From positions 62,001 to 126,000 of the forward strand of contig CAJUND010000003.1 in assembly GCA_910587655.1 (NCBI GenBank): a DNA stretch of 64,000 nucleotides, read 5' to 3'. The translations under genes and the position numbers were made by a program. This document shows, piece after piece, positions 17,701 through 25,415 of this stretch; the stretch's first letter is position 1; each line of letters starts with the position of its first letter. The notes below the pieces were generated by a model, which was not told the DNA's origin, made no database searches, and saw nothing but the letters and a program-made list of their open reading frames with translations. Origin of the DNA: an uncultured Agathobacter sp. (GTDB taxonomy: Bacteria; Bacillota; Clostridia; Lachnospirales; Lachnospiraceae).

Positions 17701-19603
17701 CCGTAACAATATCCCCTTCCTTTGCCGCGGTCTTGTCCGCATAAACGCTTCCCCCGGCGGATGCGCAGGTTTTTATGGAATGCTCCCCGTTCTGCACTTC
17801 CGGCGGCTGCAGCGAAACAGCAGCCGTGTTTTTAAATGTTCCCCGGACAACCACCACATTTTTATCCGGCCGCGGATAGTCGGCTTTATTTAACGTAATA
17901 CTGCCGCCTGAGAGCTGTCCCTGCGGTACGCTTTTATTTCCGACTGTCAGTGTATCCAGTATATAGCCGTCATCCGTTTCCACACGTATGGTAAGCTGCG
18001 TATTTGTTTCTGCCAGGCTGATTTTTCCGCCCGCATTTGAGCCTGCCATATATTTTCCAGCATAGGAAAAGGATGCGGAAACAATCACATTATTTTCCGG
18101 CATGGTAAATGTATATGTCCCGTCCGGTTTACGTGTAACAAGTATGGAAGTCCCGCTGGCATCATATGCGGTAACGGCATCCACTTGATAACCGTCCTCT
18201 GCCTTTGGCGTAAGCGTCACTGTAACCCCTTTTGCCGGGGAACTGTTATTTGCACTGACAGTTCCCCCGACGGAGGATACAACGGTCAGGCGGTCATAGC
18301 TTGTTCCGGTATAAGGGGTGTCCTTCATCTGGTCAATCACCGAAAGGTCCTCATTGATTTTCGCCAGGTCCTTATTTACCACGGACATATAGTCAATCGC
18401 GCCGGAAACATTTTTCTGGATTTCCGGAAGCGCGTCCACGATGTATTCCACACGGGCGGCAATTTCATTGACCGCGTCAATATTGTCATCCACAAAATCC
18501 GTCACCTGGCCCGCAAGCGTATGGGTCGTGCCAAGCGCAGTATCCGCAGACTCCTTCAGCGCGCGGTAATCCGCGCTGATGGTATCGCCTGATGCGTCAA
18601 CATCATCAAGCAGCCTTTCAATTAAATCATGCAGCTTTTTTATCTCTTCCTCAATCCGGTCCGCTTCATTCATTTCAATATACGGCTCCATCTGTCCGGC
18701 CACACCGCCCACGTCCTTACGGCCGTATACTTCCCCTGTATTTTCGCAAAGCGTTAAAAGCCCTGCCTGGCGTCCGGCAATACCGCCGATATTATAGCCG
18801 GTATGCTCGTAACCGATGACTGCGGCATTTTTACAGAAACTGATAACTCCGTCCGAATAGCCCGCAATTCCGCCCGTATCCACACCGCTCTGGATGCTTG
18901 CGCTTTCCTCTTCATTCCGGAGCGTTTTCAGCCAGTCCAGTCCGCTTTCGTCTTCCTGGCTCACCCACTCCTTGCTGTTATTAACACCTGCGCGGTTTGT
19001 GCAGCGCGTCACAAGTCCGTGGTTTTTTCCGACAATGCCGCCCGTGTCATACAGTCCGGTAATAACGCCCCTGGAAACACAGCTTCTGATGGTAGCGGAC
19101 GCCGTATTGCTTCCTGCTATCCCCCCGGTTTCCGACCTTCCGTCCACGGTTCCGTAAAAGGTACAGTTTTCAATCAGGCCGGAGTTTTCCCCGCAGATTC
19201 CGCCCACGCACTGCTGGTCGCTGTCACTGGAAACAGCAGCTTCCAGCGTCAGGTTTTTCACCGTGCCGTCCTTTGTAAGAAAGCGGAAAAATCCCGCCAC
19301 GTATCTTCCGTTTTCATACTGCAGCCCTTTTACGGTATGTCCCTTTCCGTCAAAGGTTCCTGCAAAAACCGGAATTGTTTCAAACTCCGTATCAGTCAGG
19401 TCCACATCTGCGGTAAGTATTACCGTCTTTCCTTTGGACCATTTGTCCACATGGCAGTTCTTTGCAAGCTCGATAAAATCCTCCGCCGTGGAAATCCGAA
19501 TATTTTTCGCTGCAGCAGACACAGTATTTACCGGAATACCAGAAAAAAATAATAAAACCGCAAGTACTGCTGACACACAGCTTCTTATCACTTTATTTTT
19601 CAT
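14708..19603 (-). CDS. Giant surface protein with GLUG repeats, coiled coils and repeated beta domains, C-terminal membrane anchor
   Basis: A 1631-residue secreted protein. Order: signal peptide (1-31); GLUG-type beta-helix repeats (about 100-310; for example VGGICGENSGLIENC, TGGIAGYSDGVISFC); an alpha-helical coiled-coil stretch (about 320-445); five or six InlB/Flg_new-like repeat domains with the pattern SVGGTV...GYQVDAV...YTFTMPENNV (about 450-950); a second helical stretch (about 960-1180); further GLUG repeats (about 1190-1390); and a C-terminal transmembrane helix (about 1595-1618) with an Arg/Lys tail. It overlaps the MMPL transporter stop by 11 bases, so the transporter may export or act with it. 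The start follows AGGAGG; codons further upstream belong to the MMPL gene. Confidence 0.85.
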   Translation of the reverse strand: MKNKVIRSCVSAVLAVLLFFSGIPVNTVSAAAKNIRISTAEDFIELAKNCHVDKWSKGKTVILTADVDLTDTEFETIPVFAGTFDGKGHTVKGLQYENGRYVAGFFRFLTKDGTVKNLTLEAAVSSDSDQQCVGGICGENSGLIENCTFYGTVDGRSETGGIAGSNTASATIRSCVSRGVITGLYDTGGIVGKNHGLVTRCTNRAGVNNSKEWVSQEDESGLDWLKTLRNEEESASIQSGVDTGGIAGYSDGVISFCKNAAVIGYEHTGYNIGGIAGRQAGLLTLCENTGEVYGRKDVGGVAGQMEPYIEMNEADRIEEEIKKLHDLIERLLDDVDASGDTISADYRALKESADTALGTTHTLAGQVTDFVDDNIDAVNEIAARVEYIVDALPEIQKNVSGAIDYMSVVNKDLAKINEDLSVIDQMKDTPYTGTSYDRLTVVSSVGGTVSANNSSPAKGVTVTLTPKAEDGYQVDAVTAYDASGTSILVTRKPDGTYTFTMPENNVIVSASFSYAGKYMAGSNAGGKISLAETNTQLTIRVETDDGYILDTLTVGNKSVPQGQLSGGSITLNKADYPRPDKNVVVVRGTFKNTAAVSLQPPEVQNGEHSIKTCASAGGSVYADKTAAKEGDIVTVSAVPRNGYHLNQLLVNNEECKKGENDSYTFSMPSEDVVVTASYMFDDAEKKDHDVYCESSAGGEVLAVAVPGSGKNRYTITITPDSEHRLPEQGECLRVYADGDMTKEALLSVPRSQMNHVSGENYTCTLNLENQIPGYQTKKPLLVYVSFESGEPRHKITSLSATGGFVTADTAGAGKNTSVRIIPVAAKEYQLDQVSVIGKQSGRVIYETSQKQDTYEFLMPDEEVAVAAVFRPAPFAVVSNVGGSADYTMDGNKVTFTVHPSAGYSLSGEPAVRDTAGKTFAVAKQKSNAYEYMVDISGAFGLVTATVTFGAQNQYDALKSAIEAMESSSSQMQDAMNTCGRLVDEMSGILLDSSGNPKDWDSISKNDKDTLAKDIVEFARQLSKAGSAAARMAAGISVVADITNEYMVSTLEALNKDVKILNGHMQDMINCLDAAASAVTSVTDYLAMQSSIQFTQLGDEFDKNVDTLYENLLDISDRMERLEQDMNAAAKTVTKDFRAINNQLNTVLLLFVDRIDQMQNPDTSDYYKDVSEEDIQGTKTGKVKSCKNFGVVEGDINVGGVAGSMAVDEEDPEDSAAGTAGLSVGAVYQTRCILQSSKNYGYVKAKKDGAGGVVGYMKLGVVTSCEGYGEVRSTEGDYAGGICGDSSGIIRKSFALCMVEGGSYIGGITGYGEGIYNCYAMADTYGGGSRIGAIAGQVGERSADGSRKQSDYAKDNYYVGDEVYGIDGISYVGVAEPVSYKKLLTTEGLPKDYSHLQVSYVIDGECVAQEEVEYGAELGALHMPEIPDKDGRNGVWPDVSGEIMTSNRVLEAEYVDDVTVLGSEETAETAVQKPEEETKDSETVEPKSAKRPCAFVEGRFTGKAKLNAQLLPEESFKELPVSGSAQVYEVKLTGTRLGDTDESSLRLINSYGDHAAVYQYADGGWKLLKSKSRGAYQQVKMSGTECVFAVVDARASKIYIYIIAGAAALAVVLAFAVRKYAGAAKGRRKKRR

Positions 19604-22109
19604 TTCCTGCCTCCTCGTCCACAACAATTTCTTCCTCTTCCTGCCGTCTGTCTTCCTCGGCGGCATGCTCAATCATTTTCTGTGCCTTTTTCGCATCCAT
19701 GCTTCCGGTCAGCATCACCGCGTTGACGTCTCCTCTTACCACGCCGTGAAATTCACCCATCACAATGCCGTTAATCTGTCCGTTAATGCGTCCGTCCACA
19801 CGCACCAGACCATTTTCCCGCTGTAGCTGAATCGGACTTGTCATGGTAAAGGATGTTTTTTCAATAATCCTCTCACCTAAAAGCAGAATCTGCGGCAGGA
19901 TAAACATAACAATAATAATGGAAATAATCGTTCCCCTGCCAAGGCACTGCCCGATTCCGCAGATGGCGCCGTCCGAGGACATCTGCCCGATTAAAATACC
20001 CGCAAGCGCCATCATGGAACCGGAAGTAATAATGGTCGGAAATGCAAAATTCATCGTTTCAATAATTGCCTGCCGTTTCGGCATTTCATTTTTCAGCTCC
20101 ATAAATCTTCCGGAAATCACGATTGCATAATCAATGTTTGCACCCATCTGGATGGAACTGACAATCAGGTAACTCATAAAAAACAAGTTGCTTTGTGCCA
20201 TTGCCGGGAAAGCAAAATTAATCCAGATGGCTCCCTGGATTACCATAATTAAAAGCACCGGCATTCCTGCGGATTTAAAGGTAAATAACAATACGGCAAG
20301 CACCGCAAGAATGGATACCACATTTACCACCTTGTTATCCACCTGGAAGGTATGGAACAAGTCATACTGGCTCGTAGTTTCACCCGCCACCAGAATCTTG
20401 TCAGGATGATAGTATTCCCCTGCAATCTCATGCATTTTGTCAATAAATGCAAAGGTTTCATCCCCCTCTTCCGGAAGGTTCAAAAACACCAGCATACGGC
20501 TGTATTTTTCCCCCTGGAGCTGGTCTGTGGCAAGCTTCATTTTATCATGTGCTTCCGTCAGGGTATCCATCATGTCGTCATCCAGCGTCACATAGCCTTC
20601 CTCCACCTCGTCATAGACGAAGTTGAGCATGTCAATTAACGGAACGCTGTAATTGGAAAAGCCGTTAATAATCTTTGCATAGTTTTCATCATTGACCGCA
20701 TATGCCGTATACAAAAGCTCCGCCACCTCATAATCCAGTTCCAGCAGTTCGGAAAACTCCCTTGCATTGAGCTTATCCGTCAGCATATAGCCGTCCATTG
20801 CCTCTGTATTTGCCAGTCCCTGGGTGGAAGCCACTTCCGGGCATGCCTCCAGCTTTTTCATCAGCTTTGCCTCTTTGGCATAATTTCCCTGCGGCACCAC
20901 AAGCGCAACCATATTGCTTTCCCCAAAGCTCTCGGCAATCATCTGGTCTGCAATCTGCGACTCATTCTGCACCGGCGTTTTTAACTGGCTGTACCCGTAA
21001 ACGAACGGACACCCGGTCTGCATCACATAGGCAGCAATAATCACGACCAGAAACAGCGGCGGAATGATATGCCTGGTCCGGTACGCAAATTTACCCACAA
21101 ACGGAATCTTTGGAACAAAGCTTTTATGTACTGTCTTATCCATCAAAGGTCCAAAGAGCATCAGAAGTCCCGGCATCAGTAAAAATACCGCCATCAGACT
21201 TAAAACGATTGCCTTAATCAGACAAACTGCCATATCCCGCCCGATGCCAAACTGCATAAACATCATGGCAATCAGACCGCCGACCGTGGTAAGCGAACTG
21301 GAACAGATTTCCGGAATTGCCTTGCTGAGTGCCAGGATATCCGCCTCCCTGATATCGTATTTTTCATGCTCTTCTTTAAAACGGTTACAGAAAATAACCG
21401 CATAGTCAATCGACAGCGCAAGCTGCAGCACAACGGTTACAGAGTTTGACACAAAGGAAATCGTTCCAAGCAGGTAATTGGTTCCTTTGGTAATTAACGC
21501 CGCGGCAACAAACGTAAGCAGCAGCACCGGTACCTCCGCATAAGTCTGGGAAGTCAGGATTAACACCGTCACCACAATAATTGCGACCAGGATACTGACA
21601 ACCTGCATCTCGCTTTCAATCTGCTCTGCCTGCTGGTTTCCCAGGTCCGTGGATACATATAAATCATATTCTTTCAGCCGCTGCCTGATTTCATCCAGCG
21701 CTGTCAGACAGCGTTCATCTTCCTGCGGATATGCAAATGTAATTTCGTATAATGCAGAGAAATTATTGTAATGTTCCTTCTGGTTGTCAAACACCAGCAT
21801 GGAAACATCCTTTCTCGCCTCGATTTCATCCGCGATTTCACGGGCGTCCTCATAATTAATATTGGAAACCATGACCGACGCCGTACCGTAGGTGACAAAT
21901 TCCTCCTCCATGCGGTCAAGTCCCCGTCTGGTTTCCGTCGTATCCGGCAGATACGCGGACAGTGCGTTTTCAACCTTTACCCAGTTCATTGCAAAGACTG
22001 AAAAGACGATCATCAGTGCAAACAGCAGGAAAAAAAGGTTCCGTTTATCCACGATAAATGTCGAAACCTTTACCATAAAACTGTTTTCTTCTTCGGTCTG
22101 CTTACTCAC
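19593..22109 (-). CDS. MMPL/RND-superfamily membrane transporter
   Basis: An 838-residue protein with two MMPL halves, each with one helix, an extracellular loop domain and a block of five helices, giving about 12 transmembrane helices. RND-type features are visible, such as LALSIDYAVIFCNRF in the first half and GANIDYAIVISGRFMEL in the second (Asp in the proton-relay position of helices 4 and 10). MMPL proteins export lipids, peptides or surface polymers. A hydrophilic C-terminal tail of about 90 residues has an unusual VRVDGRINGQINGIVMGE repeat. The GTG at 22107-22109 with AAGAAGG nine bases upstream is the best start. First gene of a two-gene operon with the GLUG protein. Confidence 0.9.
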   Translation of the reverse strand: MSKQTEEENSFMVKVSTFIVDKRNLFFLLFALMIVFSVFAMNWVKVENALSAYLPDTTETRRGLDRMEEEFVTYGTASVMVSNINYEDAREIADEIEARKDVSMLVFDNQKEHYNNFSALYEITFAYPQEDERCLTALDEIRQRLKEYDLYVSTDLGNQQAEQIESEMQVVSILVAIIVVTVLILTSQTYAEVPVLLLTFVAAALITKGTNYLLGTISFVSNSVTVVLQLALSIDYAVIFCNRFKEEHEKYDIREADILALSKAIPEICSSSLTTVGGLIAMMFMQFGIGRDMAVCLIKAIVLSLMAVFLLMPGLLMLFGPLMDKTVHKSFVPKIPFVGKFAYRTRHIIPPLFLVVIIAAYVMQTGCPFVYGYSQLKTPVQNESQIADQMIAESFGESNMVALVVPQGNYAKEAKLMKKLEACPEVASTQGLANTEAMDGYMLTDKLNAREFSELLELDYEVAELLYTAYAVNDENYAKIINGFSNYSVPLIDMLNFVYDEVEEGYVTLDDDMMDTLTEAHDKMKLATDQLQGEKYSRMLVFLNLPEEGDETFAFIDKMHEIAGEYYHPDKILVAGETTSQYDLFHTFQVDNKVVNVVSILAVLAVLLFTFKSAGMPVLLIMVIQGAIWINFAFPAMAQSNLFFMSYLIVSSIQMGANIDYAIVISGRFMELKNEMPKRQAIIETMNFAFPTIITSGSMMALAGILIGQMSSDGAICGIGQCLGRGTIISIIIVMFILPQILLLGERIIEKTSFTMTSPIQLQRENGLVRVDGRINGQINGIVMGEFHGVVRGDVNAVMLTGSMDAKKAQKMIEHAAEEDRRQEEEEIVVDEEAGNEK

Positions 22110-22162
22110 TTTTTCATACCTTCTTTCCGCAGATTGCTGCATGTCATATTCTATAATAAGAC

Positions 22163-22190
22163 ATTATACGCAGTGAAAACAAAAAATCAA
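22163..22190 (-). promoter_or_regulatory. Promoter of the MMPL/GLUG surface-protein operon
   Basis: Minus strand TTGATT (22185-22190), a 16-base spacer and TATAAT (22163-22168), about 55 bases before the GTG start of the transporter. Confidence 0.7.
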
Positions 22191-22212
22191 TGGTAAACTC
22201 ACCAAATTTTAG

Positions 22213-22244
22213 ACAGAAAAGAGAGTTCCGCAAGCGAAACTCTC
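22213..22244 (-). terminator. Rho-independent terminator after the DUF4097 gene
   Basis: GAGAGTT/AACTCTC arms with inner CGC/GCG pairs (22221-22244) and a UUUU tract on the minus strand. It ends the PadR envelope operon. Confidence 0.85.
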
Positions 22245-22255
22245 ATACTGTGTTT

Positions 22256-23026
22256 TTAATAATTCAGTTCAATATCACCGGTGGACGTATCAACCGTCAG
22301 GGACTTTCTTCCATCCTCTGCTGCATTCTGGTAAAAGCAGTCTTTATAATCCCTTCCATTGACCTCCACATCCCCAATGCCTGTATCCAGCTCAATCTTA
22401 TAATCCGACAGGTTCTCGGCAGCATCCACCTGGACATCCCCAACGGATGCATCGATTTCCAGCCTGTCAAATACTGTATTCAGAAAGTCAATATCCCCGG
22501 TACTTGCGTCCACATCCGCATCCCCAAACTTACAGTCCGAAATATCCAGATCTCCCACGCTTGTGTCAATTTCCAGACTGGAAGCCGTGATTCCGGTAAT
22601 GTCAATGTCCCCGACCGACATATCCAGATACACACCGGAAAGTTCCTCCGGTACGGTAATGGTCACGCTGCATGTTTTATTGCCCCAAAGTTTTTTGGGT
22701 TTCTGCGTGATTTCCAGACAGGAATTTTTCACCTCAAACTTCGGCACCAGTTTTTCGTGCGCAGAGTAGGAAATGGAGTATTCATCCCCGGACACAATGT
22801 CTATATCCATAATGGACACGTCCGCCGAAATGGAAGTAAATTCATCCAGCTGCGTACCTTTGCTGGAAAGACTGCCCGGCCGTTCTTTATCGCTTTCCGA
22901 AAAAACAAACGGTACAAAACTTTCCATAAAGGAAAATCCCCATTTAAAAATATGCCAGCAGCTCCCTGCTATGACGCAGCAGACTGTTATAATTACAAGT
23001 GTGATCAGATATGCATTTTTTTTCAT
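22256..23026 (-). CDS. DUF4097-type beta-helix membrane-anchored protein
   Basis: A 256-residue protein with one N-terminal transmembrane segment (about 5-27) and an extracellular right-handed beta structure. Repeating units such as MSVGDIDITG, TSVGDLDISDC, ASTGDIDFLN, ASVGDVQVDA and TGIGDVEVNG are the DUF4097 (putative adhesin) pattern. The family often sits beside PadR regulators and a permease-prefix protein, and is thought to act in envelope stress sensing; the molecular role is unknown. The start is the ATG with GGAGG 9 bases upstream, not the one ten codons earlier. Last gene of the PadR operon. Confidence 0.88.
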   Translation of the reverse strand: MKKNAYLITLVIITVCCVIAGSCWHIFKWGFSFMESFVPFVFSESDKERPGSLSSKGTQLDEFTSISADVSIMDIDIVSGDEYSISYSAHEKLVPKFEVKNSCLEITQKPKKLWGNKTCSVTITVPEELSGVYLDMSVGDIDITGITASSLEIDTSVGDLDISDCKFGDADVDASTGDIDFLNTVFDRLEIDASVGDVQVDAAENLSDYKIELDTGIGDVEVNGRDYKDCFYQNAAEDGRKSLTVDTSTGDIELNY

Positions 23027-23048
23027 AAATAAAATCCTCCTGTGAAAA

Positions 23049-23861
23049 TCATCCAAGTTTCATCCCGTACTTTATATATCCCAGAAGCAGCAGGTGCAGC
23101 GGATAAAAGAGATAGAAAAACCATTTGTGGAACGGTTTTTTACTTCCCCCCTCCCCGTTGTATGCAAACTGCAGAAGGGGCGGCACAAGAAATATGCCGG
23201 TCTGGAAAAGGTTTGCTGCAACCAGCTCCCCTGATACCATCCCAAACAGTATCATCATCAGTAAAATAGAAACGATGTAAAATATCGTCCATTTCTTTTT
23301 CGGCTCATCATGGAACCGGAACAGCACTAACGCAAACATAATGTCAAAAATCGGCCAGTCCCCGTACATGGAAAGCAGACATAAGATGGCAATCACCACG
23401 CCCTTCATCCATCCGTCCCACGGCGCTTTGTCATAAACCCACAGCGCAAGCAGTGCAAGAAACAGTGTATAAATAACACCGAACGCCGGTATAATGGTAA
23501 GCACACAATCAAGCGGCGGAAAGTAAATATTCAGGGCACTGCTCCATAAAGATTCGCTTCCCTTCGTTAAAAACACAGGCCAGATTCCTGCCTCAAAGTA
23601 GACAAATGCCGGCCATGATACCAGTGCAAACATGCCGAGCCGCATGGCATATTTTTTCAGATTCCGTGTATGCATGTATCCTTCCACCAGGAAAAATGCC
23701 ATTACCGGTCCGGTCAGCCGTCCGATAAAATGCATCGCCTGCCCCTGCACACTGTCCGTCGGTACAAACGCCCATGCCAGGTGGTCAATCAGCATGGCAA
23801 TAATCACAAGGTATTTTAACTGGTTACGGTTGAGTGAAAAAACTCTGTTCTGCTGTTCCAT
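23049..23861 (-). CDS. TraX-family membrane protein
   Basis: A 270-residue polytopic membrane protein with about eight helices. It carries the TraX pattern: LKYLVIIAMLIDHLAWAF, FIGRLTGPVMAFFLVEGY and RNLKKYAMRLGMFAL. TraX of the F plasmid acetylates pilin; chromosomal Firmicutes members are membrane-bound acyltransferases of unknown substrate. Three bases separate it from the upstream permease-prefix protein, so it belongs to the PadR operon. The start follows AGGGG. Confidence 0.88.
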   Translation of the reverse strand: MEQQNRVFSLNRNQLKYLVIIAMLIDHLAWAFVPTDSVQGQAMHFIGRLTGPVMAFFLVEGYMHTRNLKKYAMRLGMFALVSWPAFVYFEAGIWPVFLTKGSESLWSSALNIYFPPLDCVLTIIPAFGVIYTLFLALLALWVYDKAPWDGWMKGVVIAILCLLSMYGDWPIFDIMFALVLFRFHDEPKKKWTIFYIVSILLMMILFGMVSGELVAANLFQTGIFLVPPLLQFAYNGEGGSKKPFHKWFFYLFYPLHLLLLGYIKYGMKLG

Positions 23862-23864
23862 TGC

Positions 23865-24866
23865 CTACCCCTGCTTTTTAAGTGTATTTTTAATTACGGA
23901 ATGAATAATTCCCGCCAGCGGCCAGATAATCCAGGTTTTCCACCATGCAAATGTCAGAAAGCTCCAGATTAAATACAGGCAGGTAACGGTCGGCCAGTAT
24001 ACCGACATCACTGCTGCCACACTTTCGTTAATATACTGCGGCGCATTCTGCTGGTTCGGTACATAATTTCCGCCGATGGTATCCTTCTGGTTCAGACGCA
24101 GCATTGTATTATAGCTTTCCAGCTTCATGCTGCTCATAACGATTAAAAACACCCCGACAGCAACCACCAGAAACAAAAATGCACCGGAGCAGTAATCCCA
24201 GATTTCATTGTAATCCGAAAATTCATCCATAATCATCGGCGGTATGACGCTTAAGATACACAGTACGATTCCGATTGTCAGAAGCAGCGCATGTGTTCCC
24301 TTGTACTTTTCCATTTCCTGGTGAATATATTCCGTTGTGGCAAAATCCGTCACATAATGCTCCTGCCCGATATTCTTCCATTTACTGATCCGGACACCGG
24401 AATAAACAAGTATTCCGACTCCGACCGCAGCCAGTACAAACAGGCTGCAGCCGCCTGCCGCACCAAGGATACCATCCCTGTTAAAATATTCTGACAGCGC
24501 GCCGAAAAAGATTGGTCCGCAGACAGAAATAATACAGAAGAAAACTCCCAGCGCCGTATAAAATGCATTCTTTGCCTTGTCTGCCAGATACTCTTTGACA
24601 GTTTCCAGCGGAAACGGCTTTCCCTGCGGCGCCTTTGTTTCCTGCTGTAAGAACTGTGCGATTCCCAGGTCCTCCGCCAGCTCATTCAGATTGCCGAACT
24701 CTGCAATTACGGTACCCACAGCCTCGTTTTCAGATTTTCCGTTTTCCAGAAGTTCTGTGTATTTATCCTCCATCATCTGCCAGAGCTCGTTTTTTGCCCT
24801 GTAAATCTCCGGCGAGCTGGGAAGATTCATAAACATCGTTTCCAGATAATTCCTAATTGTTTCCAT
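23865..24866 (-). CDS. Permease-prefix-domain membrane protein
   Basis: A 333-residue protein: an N-terminal helical permease-prefix (DUF1700-like) domain (about 1-70; EIYRAKNELWQMMEDKYTEL, GTVIAEFGNLNELAEDLG), a linker, and about six transmembrane helices in three pairs (about 105-150, 190-240, 285-320). Such proteins are usually paired with PadR regulators and act as membrane components of unknown function. The start codon overlaps the end of the padR-like gene by 14 bases, which indicates translational coupling. Confidence 0.82.
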   Translation of the reverse strand: METIRNYLETMFMNLPSSPEIYRAKNELWQMMEDKYTELLENGKSENEAVGTVIAEFGNLNELAEDLGIAQFLQQETKAPQGKPFPLETVKEYLADKAKNAFYTALGVFFCIISVCGPIFFGALSEYFNRDGILGAAGGCSLFVLAAVGVGILVYSGVRISKWKNIGQEHYVTDFATTEYIHQEMEKYKGTHALLLTIGIVLCILSVIPPMIMDEFSDYNEIWDYCSGAFLFLVVAVGVFLIVMSSMKLESYNTMLRLNQKDTIGGNYVPNQQNAPQYINESVAAVMSVYWPTVTCLYLIWSFLTFAWWKTWIIWPLAGIIHSVIKNTLKKQG

Positions 24867-25206
24867 CCATTTTTTCCCCTTTCATAATAAATTTTCCAAC
24901 GACCTCCTGCGTCAGATTCCATTCTGCACATTTTTCGCGGTAATATGCGCGTCCGCTGTCGGTAATCCGGTAATAGGTGCGCCTTTTGCCGGTAGCATTG
25001 TTCTGGTCCGGAAAAGATGCAATATATCCGTTCTTCTCCATGCGTGTAAACGCGGAATAAAGTGTCGTCTCCTTGATTACATATTTCTCCTTTGAAAGAA
25101 GCTTAATCTGTTTGGATATTTCATAACCATAGGACGGCTTTTCCCACAACAGGTAAAGAATCATGGTATCATTGTATCCCCGGATGACATCACTGCTGAT
25201 ACTCAT
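24853..25206 (-). CDS. PadR-family transcriptional regulator
   Basis: A 117-residue winged-helix protein of the short PadR-s2 type: NDTMILYLLWEKPSYGYEIS (helix 1-2), KETTLYSAFTRMEKNGYI (recognition helix), the GKRRTYYRITDSGRAY wing, and a C-terminal dimerisation helix. PadR proteins repress their own operon and respond to small hydrophobic molecules or antibiotics. It is first in an operon with the permease-prefix, TraX and DUF4097 proteins, a layout typical of envelope-stress or peptide-antibiotic responses. The start follows GAAGGAGG. Its promoter and 5' untranslated region carry striking repeats. Confidence 0.92.
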   Translation of the reverse strand: MSISSDVIRGYNDTMILYLLWEKPSYGYEISKQIKLLSKEKYVIKETTLYSAFTRMEKNGYIASFPDQNNATGKRRTYYRITDSGRAYYREKCAEWNLTQEVVGKFIMKGEKMDGNN

Positions 25207-25263
25207 TTGATGTACCCTCCTTCCTGGACTGCAGCCATACCTGAAAAAGGTACGGCATTACTC

Positions 25264-25308
25264 CGTCTGTCGTTAGTACGTCTGCCGTTGATACGTCAGT
25301 CGTACTAT
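25264..25308. repeat. Three tandem 15-bp repeats in the padR-like 5' untranslated region
   Basis: Three consecutive 15-base units, 25264-25278, 25279-25293 and 25294-25308, share the pattern CGTCWGYCGTNNNTA with a few changes. CGT recurs at alternating 7- and 8-base steps. They lie between the predicted start of transcription (about 25315) and the ribosome site of the PadR gene, so they could be operator half-sites. Confidence 0.7.
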
Positions 25309-25321
25309 GTTTGACGTAGTA

Positions 25322-25350
25322 AATATAACATGGGAATCCCCGTTTGTCAA
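25322..25350 (-). promoter_or_regulatory. Consensus promoter of the PadR operon
   Basis: Minus strand TTGACA (25345-25350), a 17-base spacer and TATATT (25322-25327). The spacer contains one arm of a 14-bp inverted repeat (25332-25345). Confidence 0.85.
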
Positions 25351-25397
25351 CATCATATGTAAAATTTACAGTCCTATGATAGTAAACGGGGATTCCC
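25332..25397 (-). terminator. Long nested inverted repeat after the hybrid kinase, overlapping the PadR promoter
   Basis: Perfect 14-bp arms (25332-25345 and 25384-25397) enclose ATCATA/TATGAT and TGTAAA/TTTACA pairs, so the whole 66-base element can fold on itself. It follows the kinase stop by 18 bases and is the only terminator-like structure there. The downstream tract is only moderately U-rich, so termination is not certain. Confidence 0.55.
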
Positions 25398-25415
25398 GTG
25401 AAATGAATGAAGAAT

